The notes beneath the pieces were generated by a model that was given only the letters and a program-made list of their open reading frames with translations, was not told the DNA's origin and ran no database searches. A stretch of DNA of 45,272 nt. Source: JBPOHE01 sp052035915 (GTDB lineage: Bacteria; Pseudomonadota; Gammaproteobacteria; Chromatiales; Chromatiaceae). Made by a program: the position numbers and the translations under genes. The stretch is taken from positions 1 through 45,272 of the forward strand of contig JBPOHE010000079.1 in NCBI GenBank assembly GCA_052035915.1, given 5' to 3'. Shown here one piece after another: positions 26,519-34,510 of the stretch (the first letter of the stretch is position 1; every line of letters begins with the position of its first letter).

Positions 26519-27090
26519 TTATACACAGCTTCCGCTGTGGCTTCGAGCCTTTGTTGGCCCACCACCTAACCGTCTTGGCGAGAGAAGGGCCAGGGATCCG
26601 TCTCAGCCCGAGGAAGAGGAGGATGTTTCATCTGACGAGGCTCCCGGGCCAGGGCGCCATGACCCGAGTTATTGTTCTCACTTTGAGAACAATAACTGGC
26701 CGTGTGATGAATTGTTCTCGAAATTAGAACAAAAAATGGCCGTTTTCGATCCATGCCCGGAACCACTGAAGCGCCACAGCGAACCGGTAGGTAGACCGCC
26801 TGTGTTGGCGAGGGATCTTCCGGAGCCGGCCAGGCTCTCCGGGAGGCGATCCGCCACGCCCTGGCGCGGATGGCCAGCGATACTCCTGGGTCGTCGATGA
26901 TCGAGTCCAAAGGGTCATTGTGTGGAATCGGGCACAATTTCATGGGTGTGATAGCATTTCCGAGGATATCGCCGGATCCCTGATCCGCCAGGGAACGCAG
27001 GCGATCTTCGGCGGATGGGCGGCCCGGTCCGCCTACTCGATGCGCAACACGCTTTCATAACTAAAGACGGGGTCTTCTTGGGGCACGAAT
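26519..27090. other. Divergent intergenic region between wzm and the signalling locus
   Basis: The region separates wzm (- strand) from the transporter gene at 27091 (+ strand), so it should hold promoters for both operons. No promoter can be named with confidence. It contains the second dispersed palindromic element (26644-26760). The rest is GC-rich with no convincing gene; open frames on the - strand here cross the palindrome and look accidental. Confidence 0.6.
26644..26760 (+). repeat. 117-bp palindromic dispersed element, copy 2
   Basis: The ends are exact inverted CCGGGC (26644-26649) and GCCCGG (26755-26760). The first inner hairpin is perfect over 13 base pairs: GTTATTGTTCTCA (26668-26680), loop CTT, then its complement (26684-26696). 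The second is TTGTTCT (26712-26718) with AGAACAA (26726-26732). It shares the head CTCCCGGGCCAGGGCG and tail CCGTTTTCGATCCATGCCCG with copy 1, and the tail region with copy 3 in reverse. It lies between the divergent wzm and transporter genes. Confidence 0.88.
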
Positions 27091-28935
27091 ATGGTTACCA
27101 ACGAGGAATCGTTGCAGCTGATTCTCGGCATTCCATTTTTCAGCAAATGCGAGAAACAAAGCCTGTCCAGGCTGCTGCCCAGTCTGTCGCTGAGCCAGCT
27201 GGAGCCGGGGGACAGACTCTACTCGGAAGGTCAAAAAGCCGAGGAGTTCTTCTGGGTACTGTCGGGCAAGATCGGGCTGGAGACAGCGAATACGGGCACG
27301 GACATCGAAGTGGACAAAGGCTTCTGCGGTGCCGAGGCGGCCCTGGGACTTCATACCTACAACGCCGACGCCTTTGCCCTGACCGAGACGAGTATCCTGG
27401 CCATTCCTCGTTCGGCGCTTGGAAAACTCCTGTCCGAGAATCCCCAGCTCGGCATGGATTTTTTCCGCACCATCGCCAACAGCGCCTATCCCGGACTGCG
27501 GAAGGCGGGGCAGGTCGTCGAGCATCAAAAGATCGGGCCGATCAGCCTGTCCCATGCCATAGGTTGGGGGCTCACCCTGCTCGGCCCGCTGCTTCTGTTG
27601 TGGTTACTGCCGGAATACGGCTTCAGTCGCAATCAAACCGCCTTTCTTGCCATTTTGACCTCCACGGTGATCATGTGGGTGTTCGATCTGGCCGATGTCT
27701 TCATCCCGAGCCTCTTTATGGTGCTGGCCATCCTGGTATTCGGCCTGGCTCCCCAGGAGGTGGCCCTGGCCGGATTCGCCTCCGATAGTCTGTTCATGGC
27801 CATGAGCGTGCTGGGGCTGGGCACCCTCATCGTGGCATCCGGGCTGAGTTACCGATTCCTGCTCTGGATCCTCAAGGTCAGCCCCCGGAATCAGTTCTTT
27901 TTCAACTTCAACCTGGTGCTCACCGGGATCATCCTCAGCCCGCTCCTGCCATCGATCAACGGGCGGGTGGCCATCATGGTGCCGGTGTTGCTCGATACCA
28001 TCGACCTCCTCAATGCCCGCGCCAAGTCCGCGGTAGCCAATCGCCTGGCGGTATCGACCTTTGTCGGGGTGAGCCTGTTCTCGCCTATCTTCATGACCAG
28101 CAAGTCGACCAACTTCATCATCTTCGGGCTGCTGTCGGCCCAATATCAGCAGCAATTCGGTCTGGTGTATTGGTCCATCGCCAGCGTGGTGGTCGGCCTG
28201 TCCTCACTGGTGCTCTATGCCCTCAGCGTGGCCTGGGCCTTCCGCAATCAGGAACATCCGCAACTCTCGAAAGAGATTCTCAGTATCCAGCTCAAGATCC
28301 TGGGCCCCATGAGTTATCCCGAGCAGGTGACGATGATCGGGATCGGCCTGTTCATCCTGGGGGGGCTATCCGCTTCTTTGCATCATATCGAGCCGGCCTG
28401 GCTGGCCCTGACGCTCTTGTTCGCCCTATTGCTGTCCGGCTCCTTGGACGCCAAAGAGTTCCGCCGCCAGGTCGACTGGCCCTTCCTCATCTTTCTCGGC
28501 AGTACCATCGGCATGGTCAAGACCATGAGTTATCTCCAACTCGACGATTGGCTCTCGGGTCATCTGGCCTGGATGGGAAGCTACATGACCCATAATCTGG
28601 AACTCTTCATCCTCATGTTGACCCTGACCCTGTTCATCATCCGCCTCGCGGTGCCTATTACCGCCACCATCGTTATCACCGCCACGGTGTTCATGCCCTT
28701 GGCCGAGATCAACGGTATCAATCCCTGGCTGATCGGTTTTTTCATCCTGGTACTGGGGGAGAATTTTTACCTACCCTATCAAAGTTCCTATTACATCCAG
28801 TTCAAATCCCTGACCAATAAGGCGGCTGTCTACGACGAACGCCGCTTTCTCTGGTTCAATGCCTGGATCACCCTGGTCAAGGTGCTGACACTCTATATCT
28901 CGCTGCCGTTTTGGAACTGGCTGGGGATCATCTGA
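27091..28935 (+). CDS. cNMP-binding-like domain fused to DASS-type anion transporter
   Basis: 614 residues. Residues 1-130 resemble a cyclic-nucleotide-binding (CAP_ED) domain: PFFSKCEKQSLSRLLPSL, then a beta-roll with EEFFWVLSGKIGLE. The phosphate-cassette position reads GAEAALGL...YNADAFAL: Glu82 is kept, but the near-invariant arginine is Asn91, so cAMP may not bind in the usual way. From about residue 150 there are roughly eleven membrane segments of the divalent anion/sodium symporter type (SLC13-like). A TSKSTNFIIFGLL stretch matches the usual substrate region SNT. It should be an inner-membrane transporter gated by its cytoplasmic domain. No strong ribosome site is visible at 27091. 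Its stop overlaps the next ATG (TGATG). Confidence 0.8.
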   Translation: MVTNEESLQLILGIPFFSKCEKQSLSRLLPSLSLSQLEPGDRLYSEGQKAEEFFWVLSGKIGLETANTGTDIEVDKGFCGAEAALGLHTYNADAFALTETSILAIPRSALGKLLSENPQLGMDFFRTIANSAYPGLRKAGQVVEHQKIGPISLSHAIGWGLTLLGPLLLLWLLPEYGFSRNQTAFLAILTSTVIMWVFDLADVFIPSLFMVLAILVFGLAPQEVALAGFASDSLFMAMSVLGLGTLIVASGLSYRFLLWILKVSPRNQFFFNFNLVLTGIILSPLLPSINGRVAIMVPVLLDTIDLLNARAKSAVANRLAVSTFVGVSLFSPIFMTSKSTNFIIFGLLSAQYQQQFGLVYWSIASVVVGLSSLVLYALSVAWAFRNQEHPQLSKEILSIQLKILGPMSYPEQVTMIGIGLFILGGLSASLHHIEPAWLALTLLFALLLSGSLDAKEFRRQVDWPFLIFLGSTIGMVKTMSYLQLDDWLSGHLAWMGSYMTHNLELFILMLTLTLFIIRLAVPITATIVITATVFMPLAEINGINPWLIGFFILVLGENFYLPYQSSYYIQFKSLTNKAAVYDERRFLWFNAWITLVKVLTLYISLPFWNWLGII

Positions 28936-30356
28936 TGCAACCTAAACATAACTTTCTGAAGTTGGGACTTATTTTTTTGTTTCTCGGCGGCCTCATCGTG
29001 CTGTTCGTCTACTTCAACATCACCCGTCCCAGGTTGCTGATCCTGCATAGCTACGACACCACCTACTCCTGGACCCGGGATGTCAATGTGGGGCTGCGAC
29101 GGATATTGGATCACTACACCAACTACGCGGTGCGCTGGCACTATATGGACACCAAGCGCCACCCGGACCCCGGCTTCAAACGAGTCGCCGGTATCGGGGC
29201 GCAAAGGGCGATCGAACTGTGGCGGCCCCATGTCCTGATCGCCATCGATGACGATGCCCAGGAGTTTGCCGCCAAGCACTTCGTCAACCATTCCGACATC
29301 AATCTGGTGTTCGCCGGGGTCAACGGCGAGATCGAACCCTATGGCTATACCGGGGCGTCCAATGTCACCGGCATTCTGGAGCGCAAACAGCTCCAGGCCG
29401 TCAAGGAAATCGCCCAGGTGGTCGGGACTTCCCTGGGGTTGCCGAACCCTTTGCGTATCCTCCATATCGGGGACACCTCGGGTTCGGTGGCGGAAGACGC
29501 CAAGTTCATGGACCAGTTCGACTGGGCGCCGGTGCGGTTTCTGGGATCAAAACTGGTCGGCACCTTCGATGGATGGCAGCAGTCGATCGCCAAGGCACCG
29601 GAAACAGCGGATATCATCCTGATTACCAACTATCGTCGACTCGCCCGCTCGTCCACGGACAAATCCCTGGTACCGAACCGCGAGGTCATGGGATGGACGA
29701 TCAACCACTCCCACCTGGCCGTCATCGGCACCAATGTGTTCAATGTCGAAGACGGGGCCAACCTGGCGGTGGGCGTTTCGCCTTATGAACAGGGCGAGGT
29801 GGCCGCCAAGATGGCGATCAGCCTGATCGAGGGTCACCAAGAAGCTTCCGGGATCGCGGTGCGCTCCACCCAGCAGTACATCGTCTCCATGCGCAAGCAG
29901 GGATTGCAGCAAAGCGGCATCGTCCTGCCCTCGGTGTACGAGGCCTTTGCCCGGGCCACCAACAACTTTTTCGACGCCCCGGCGGAGGGTCCGGTCATCC
30001 ATCTGGCGGCGACAAGAGCGGCCACTCCGCTTTCTTCGCCCCCCGCGGTCGCGGCACCACAGCTACCCGGCCCGATCCCGGCTGAAGTCGAAACCGAGGC
30101 CGTCCCCGCCAAGGTAAGCCCCCCTCGTCGCTCACGGCTGACTATCGAGGCACGCCAGGCCTCCTGGGCGGAGGTACTGGAGGCCGGGGGACAGCACCGA
30201 CTCCGTCGCACCCTGGAGGCCGGCAGCCGGCTCAGTCTTGATGTCACCCCACCCCTGCGCGTCAAACTGGGCAAGCCGGAAGCCGTACAGCTCAACCTCG
30301 ATGGCCATGCCCTGGATATTCGTCCCAAAGCGGGGAGGTACTTCACCCTTGAGTAA
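28935..30356 (+). CDS. Membrane-anchored ABC_sub_bind protein with C-terminal DUF4115-like domain
   Basis: 473 residues from ATG 28935, which overlaps the transporter stop. A single hydrophobic segment (residues 9-27) anchors it, so the rest should be periplasmic. Residues 32-330 resemble the ABC transporter substrate-binding family PF04392 (RLLILHSYDTTYSWTRDV at the start; VLIAIDDDAQEFAAKHFV; LVFAGVNGEIEPYGY). A Pro/Ala-rich linker follows (about 335-400). The last 72 residues (402-473, LTIEARQASWAEVLEAGG...) look like the DUF4115 domain found at the C-terminus of RodZ. I do not know this fusion. No ABC permease or ATPase lies nearby, so it may sense a ligand for the neighbouring Cache-phosphatase or transporter rather than feed a pump. 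Confidence 0.75.
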   Translation: MQPKHNFLKLGLIFLFLGGLIVLFVYFNITRPRLLILHSYDTTYSWTRDVNVGLRRILDHYTNYAVRWHYMDTKRHPDPGFKRVAGIGAQRAIELWRPHVLIAIDDDAQEFAAKHFVNHSDINLVFAGVNGEIEPYGYTGASNVTGILERKQLQAVKEIAQVVGTSLGLPNPLRILHIGDTSGSVAEDAKFMDQFDWAPVRFLGSKLVGTFDGWQQSIAKAPETADIILITNYRRLARSSTDKSLVPNREVMGWTINHSHLAVIGTNVFNVEDGANLAVGVSPYEQGEVAAKMAISLIEGHQEASGIAVRSTQQYIVSMRKQGLQQSGIVLPSVYEAFARATNNFFDAPAEGPVIHLAATRAATPLSSPPAVAAPQLPGPIPAEVETEAVPAKVSPPRRSRLTIEARQASWAEVLEAGGQHRLRRTLEAGSRLSLDVTPPLRVKLGKPEAVQLNLDGHALDIRPKAGRYFTLE

Positions 30357-30459
30357 GGGTAAGCCGCTATCATGTGGATCCTGATGCCAAGCTGGTGGCC
30401 GCCATCTGGCCGCCAAACCGGGTGTTGAGGATTTTCCGCGAAGATTCCGCCCAGGAACC

Positions 30460-32904
30460 ATGTCTCACCCCCCTTTCGCCCATTGGTCGATCACGGTCAA
30501 ATTGGTTCTGGTGCTCCTGGCGGTGTCCTTGCCGCCCATGGTCGGCACCGCCTACTACAATCTGCGCGGCAGCCTGGAGACGGTCGCCAATCAGGAACAG
30601 GATAACCTGCAACTTCTGGCCATAAGCCTGGCCAACCGGCTCGATCAACTCCTCTCGGATACCGTCAGGGAAGTAAGAATTCTGGCCTCGGATCAGGAGG
30701 TCATCGGTTATCTCAGTCATGCGGGGGAAGACAGGGAAAGGTTTCATTCTTCGGTGGACAGCAATCTCACCAACATCCTCGGTGCCGCCAAAGAGTTTGC
30801 CCATACCTATTTGATGGATCAACAGGGGGTGTTCGTGGCCACCACCAACCCGCTGGTCCTGGCGAAAAACTATTCCCATCGGGAATATTTCCGGCGCGCG
30901 ATCCGTGGGGAGCTGTTCACCTCCGAACTCATCTTCGGCACCACCAGTGGTGAACCGGGTGTCTATTTCAGCGCCCCGGTGATCAAGGATACGGCGGAGA
31001 TCCTGGGGGTCGCCGTGGTAAAACTCCAGGCGGAGGCCATCACCGACATCCTGGACGGCCTCAGTGCCCACCGCCAGGGCGTCCCCGTGCTGCTGGATCG
31101 GGACGGGATACTCATCCATCATCCGGATCCCGCGGTCCGCTTCCACTCCCTCACCGAGATTCCGCCGGAGCACGCCAAGGCGATACTGGCTACCAGCGGC
31201 TATCCGGTGGATCAGATCGAGGGATTGGGGGCGGAGGATCTGGCCCGACTCTTGAAGCAGCAGCCCGCCGCCGGACACTCCCGTTTTGAATCTCGTCTCG
31301 GACCCGGTCCCCATGTTATTGGCTATGGGGCGATGACCCAGGTGCCCTGGACGGTAGGTGTCATCAAACCCGAAGCCCAGTTCGCCGAACCTTTGAATAC
31401 CCTGTTCCATCAAGCCATGTTCAGCGTCGGCCTCGTGGGGTTGATGACCCTGGTGGTGGCCTTGTTGCTTGGACGGGCTATCGCGTGGCCTATCGCCGCC
31501 TTGACCCAGGCGGCGGGCATCATGCAGCGGGGCACCTACAAGGGAAGGGAAGAACGCTTTTCCCCCGCGGTGTTGGGTTTGTCCGGCGTCACCCGGCGGC
31601 GGGATGAACTGGGCGATTTGGCCCGGGTATTCGAAGACATGGCCGGCCAGATCTTCCGCCGGGAGGAACAGCTCGAAAGCGCCGTCCAGGCGCGAACCTT
31701 CGAGCTGGGGGAAAAGAACACCCAGCTCGAATCGGCGCAAAGGCTGATCCAGGAAGAGCTGAAGGTGGCCCAATCCCTCCAGCTTTCGATCCTTCCCACC
31801 CGCTTTCCCAGTGTGACCAGTTTCGATCTCTACGCCAAAACCACCCCGGCACGGGTGATGGGTGGGGATTTCTACGATTTTTTCCAGCTCGATGACGACC
31901 GTATTGGTGTGGTGGTGGCCGATGTGTCCGGCAAAGGGGTGCCGGCCGCCTTTTTCATGGCGGTGTCCCGCACCCTGGTACAGAAACTGGTCCAGACCCA
32001 TCCGGGTCCAGGACAGGTATTGGCCCTGGCCAATGACGCCATCTGTGCGGAAAACCCCCTGGAACTCTTCGTCACCCTCTTTTATGGAGTGCTGGATACC
32101 CGTAGCGGTCGTTTTCGCTATGCCAACGGCGGCCATAATGCCCCATTCCGGCTGAACGGCCAGGGTGGCGGCGAATGGTTGGAAACCACCGAGGGCATGG
32201 CCCTGGGGGTGTTCGAGGGGCAGATCTATGCCGAGAAGGAAATCCTTCTCAGCCCTGGGGATACCCTGGTGCTCTTTACCGACGGCGTCACCGAGGCCTT
32301 CAATTCCGCTCAGGAGGAGTTCGGCGAAGCCAGGCTGGTCGATGTCGTCAAACATGCGCCAACGCTCAGCGCGCAACAGCTCACGGAAATCATCCTGGAC
32401 GGGGTGCAGCATTTCACCTCGGGCGCGGAAGCTTCCGACGACATCACCTGTCTGGTTCTGCGTTTCCTTGGAGGGAGACCCATGACCACGAGCCTGCATA
32501 TCAAGATTCGCAATGACTTGACGGAGATCCCACGGCTCGCCGCCGAGGTCGAAGGCTTCGCCAAGGCCTGGAGACTCGCCGAGAATGACCTGTTCAGCCT
32601 GAATCTCGCCCTCGACGAACTTTTGACCAACACCATATCCTATGGCTATGAAACCGGTGAAGTGCGCGAGATCTCCGTCACCCTCACTCTCAGGGGCCAC
32701 ACCCTGACGGCGGTACTGGAGGACGATGCCAAGCCATTCAATCCGTTGGAGGAAGTCCGGGCCCCGGTGCTGGAGGCCGACCTGGAACAACGGCCAATCG
32801 GCGGCCTGGGGGTCTATTTTGTGCGCACCTTCATGGATCTGGTGAATTATGCCCGGGTCGAGGGTCGAAATCGGGTAGAACTCATCAAACACCTCTCCTT
32901 CTGA
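30460..32904 (+). CDS. Cache-HAMP-SpoIIE phosphatase with C-terminal HATPase anti-sigma kinase domain
   Basis: 814 residues. A membrane segment (about 8-28) precedes a periplasmic double-Cache-like sensor (about 35-300, with HREYFRRAIRGE and GEPGVYFSAPVI). A second membrane segment (about 316-345), HAMP and a coiled coil follow. The PP2C/SpoIIE domain shows GGDFYD (468-473), VADVSGKGVPAAFF, LFTDGVTEAF and SDDITCLV, all metal-site motifs. The last 120 residues form an RsbW-like HATPase (LALDELLTNTISYGY with N-box Asn724; IGGLGVYFVR). Such proteins control a STAS antagonist: the phosphatase removes and the kinase adds a phosphate. Both are in one chain here and the STAS gene follows directly. 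The ATG follows the DUF4115 gene by 103 bases. Confidence 0.9.
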   Translation: MSHPPFAHWSITVKLVLVLLAVSLPPMVGTAYYNLRGSLETVANQEQDNLQLLAISLANRLDQLLSDTVREVRILASDQEVIGYLSHAGEDRERFHSSVDSNLTNILGAAKEFAHTYLMDQQGVFVATTNPLVLAKNYSHREYFRRAIRGELFTSELIFGTTSGEPGVYFSAPVIKDTAEILGVAVVKLQAEAITDILDGLSAHRQGVPVLLDRDGILIHHPDPAVRFHSLTEIPPEHAKAILATSGYPVDQIEGLGAEDLARLLKQQPAAGHSRFESRLGPGPHVIGYGAMTQVPWTVGVIKPEAQFAEPLNTLFHQAMFSVGLVGLMTLVVALLLGRAIAWPIAALTQAAGIMQRGTYKGREERFSPAVLGLSGVTRRRDELGDLARVFEDMAGQIFRREEQLESAVQARTFELGEKNTQLESAQRLIQEELKVAQSLQLSILPTRFPSVTSFDLYAKTTPARVMGGDFYDFFQLDDDRIGVVVADVSGKGVPAAFFMAVSRTLVQKLVQTHPGPGQVLALANDAICAENPLELFVTLFYGVLDTRSGRFRYANGGHNAPFRLNGQGGGEWLETTEGMALGVFEGQIYAEKEILLSPGDTLVLFTDGVTEAFNSAQEEFGEARLVDVVKHAPTLSAQQLTEIILDGVQHFTSGAEASDDITCLVLRFLGGRPMTTSLHIKIRNDLTEIPRLAAEVEGFAKAWRLAENDLFSLNLALDELLTNTISYGYETGEVREISVTLTLRGHTLTAVLEDDAKPFNPLEEVRAPVLEADLEQRPIGGLGVYFVRTFMDLVNYARVEGRNRVELIKHLSF

Positions 32905-32947
32905 ACCGGGAGGAGAAGTTGAAGCAAGGCAAAGAGGTAGTGTCGGC

Positions 32948-33283
32948 ATGAGGGTTCATCAGGAAACGTTGGGAGAGACACTCTGGCTGCGTCTGGTCGG
33001 TCGACTCGACAGCAACAGTTCGCCGGAGTTGGAAAAGATCCTGCTCGGCGAAATCGCCGCCGGAAAGGGTGTTGTCTTGGATTTCTCCGCTCTGGATTAC
33101 ATCTCCTCGGCCGGATTGCGCATCCTGCTGATGGGGGCCAAGCGGGCCAAGCAGGGGGGGACGAAACTGGCCCTCTTCGGCTTGCGCAACAGCATCCTCG
33201 AGGTCTTCAAGGTCAGCGGCTTCCTCAGGATCCTCAATGTTTTCGGCACCGCGGACGAAGCCGGAGGCTTCGTCCAGAGCTAG
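32948..33283 (+). CDS. STAS-domain anti-anti-sigma-like protein
   Basis: 111 residues, the full length of a single STAS domain. The phosphorylation-loop pattern is DFSALDYISSAGLRILL, with Ser53 or Ser54 as the likely phosphosite, as in SpoIIAA/RsbV. It should be the partner of the upstream phosphatase/kinase: unphosphorylated protein would bind the HATPase domain and release its target. No sigma factor gene is in the window, so the output could be another protein such as the transporter or cyclase. The start was taken at ATG 32948, 43 bases after the phosphatase stop. Confidence 0.9.
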   Translation: MRVHQETLGETLWLRLVGRLDSNSSPELEKILLGEIAAGKGVVLDFSALDYISSAGLRILLMGAKRAKQGGTKLALFGLRNSILEVFKVSGFLRILNVFGTADEAGGFVQS

Positions 33284-33366
33284 CCCGGGTACGGATGACA
33301 AGGATCCCAACCCGAGTTCAGACTCGACAGACCCATTCCTTCATCCCCTATTGAATCTGCCTCACC

Positions 33367-33918
33367 ATGCCAATAGAACCTGCCGATCAGCAAAAGCTCG
33401 AAGAGATGGCCGTTAAGTTCAAGGATATCTTCGAACAGCGGTTTTCCATGCACTTGCGGGTCGCCCGCCGCACCACCGCCTTGATCCGCATCGGCATGTT
33501 CAGCCTGGGGGTGATCGCCGTCTCGATGCTGCTCCTGGTGCTGACCCTGACCTATCAGATCAAACCCATGATCGAGGCGGTCATCACCATGAACCGGCAC
33601 TTCACCAGTATCGCCGACAACATGATGGTGATGCGGGACGCCATCCGGGAGATGGAGGCCAATGTCGCCACCATGCCGGTCATGGCCACCGAGATGGCCA
33701 ACATGCAGGCGAATGTGGGGGAAATGACCGCGTCCATGAGCAATCTGGCGCGGCGCATGAATACCCTGGACACCAACATGGCCGGCATCACCCAGGGCGT
33801 GGCGCGGATGACGGGGACCTTCGCGGTCATGAATCAGACCGTGGGGACCATGGAATACGATGTCAACCGCATGTCCGGCCCCATGCGGGCCTTCAATTCC
33901 TTCAATCCGCTCCCCTGA
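33367..33918 (+). CDS. Methionine-rich single-pass membrane coiled-coil protein A
   Basis: 183 residues, 24 of them methionine by hand count. The first 37 residues are charged and probably cytoplasmic. One membrane helix follows (38-63), then about 120 residues of predicted coiled coil with Met, Ala and Asn at regular positions (for example EMEANVATMPVMATEMANM). The C-terminus ends in YDVNRMSGPMRAFNSF, closely matched by the next gene. I do not recognise a named family. The pairing with a similar gene and the position between a STAS gene and a cyclase gene suggest a membrane scaffold or sensor part of the block. No strong ribosome site is visible at this start. Confidence 0.75.
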   Translation: MPIEPADQQKLEEMAVKFKDIFEQRFSMHLRVARRTTALIRIGMFSLGVIAVSMLLLVLTLTYQIKPMIEAVITMNRHFTSIADNMMVMRDAIREMEANVATMPVMATEMANMQANVGEMTASMSNLARRMNTLDTNMAGITQGVARMTGTFAVMNQTVGTMEYDVNRMSGPMRAFNSFNPLP

Positions 33919-33942
33919 GTCTGCCGAGTCGGAGGTCCAAGC

Positions 33943-34497
33943 ATGACGACCGAACAACAGATGATCGATCTCTTCCACCACGCCATCAGCGATCTGGACG
34001 CCCAGATGGTGGAGGAAAACCGCATCGGCCTGACGATCTCCCGCCGCACCAACCGCATCATCCGCGGCGTGCTCATCCTACTGGCGGTGGTTGCCCTCCT
34101 GGTGCTCTATCTCATCAATGATCTGACGCAGAACATGATCACCATGACCCACAACATGGTCTCCATGTACGAGCATTTCGGCGACGTCAGCCGGGATATG
34201 GACACCATCACCGGCTCCGTCACCCAGATGAACGCCAATGTCCGCAGCCTGCCGTTCATGAAGGAGCGCATGGTGATCATGAGCCGGGACATGGCGATCA
34301 TGAACGGCAACGTGAAAAGCATGGACCAGGACGTGGCCGCCATGGACCAGAATGTGGCCATCATCACCGCCGGGGTTGGCGAGATGGCAGGGCGCTTCGA
34401 CCTCCTGACCCGCAGTACCCAGGGTATGGGATACAACGTCAATCAGATGTCCCAGCCGGTGCGTTCCCTGGACCCCTTCGGCTTCTTCGGACGCTGA
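33943..34497 (+). CDS. Methionine-rich single-pass membrane coiled-coil protein B
   Basis: 184 residues, 19 methionine by hand count. Its layout equals that of the previous protein: cytoplasmic N-terminus (1-39), membrane helix (40-58), then a long coiled coil with repeated Met (ITMTHNMVSMYEHF; MDQDVAAMDQNVAII) and a C-terminal YNVNQMSQPVRSLDPF. The two are tandem paralogues that have diverged a good deal. The ATG at 33943 has GGAGG eight bases upstream, the best ribosome site in this part of the operon. Possible heteromeric partner of protein A; function unknown. Confidence 0.78.
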   Translation: MTTEQQMIDLFHHAISDLDAQMVEENRIGLTISRRTNRIIRGVLILLAVVALLVLYLINDLTQNMITMTHNMVSMYEHFGDVSRDMDTITGSVTQMNANVRSLPFMKERMVIMSRDMAIMNGNVKSMDQDVAAMDQNVAIITAGVGEMAGRFDLLTRSTQGMGYNVNQMSQPVRSLDPFGFFGR

Positions 34498-34510
34498 TTG
34501 ACGGCAAGCC

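Noticed and set aside
26566..26943. 125-codon - strand open frame upstream of the transporter gene
   Set aside because: It crosses palindromic element copy 2 and similar pieces appear at copy 3; the coding look comes from the repeat.
30370..32949. 859-codon open frame on the - strand
   Set aside because: Antisense to the phosphatase gene, whose motifs are unmistakable; the composition is that of a complementary-strand shadow.
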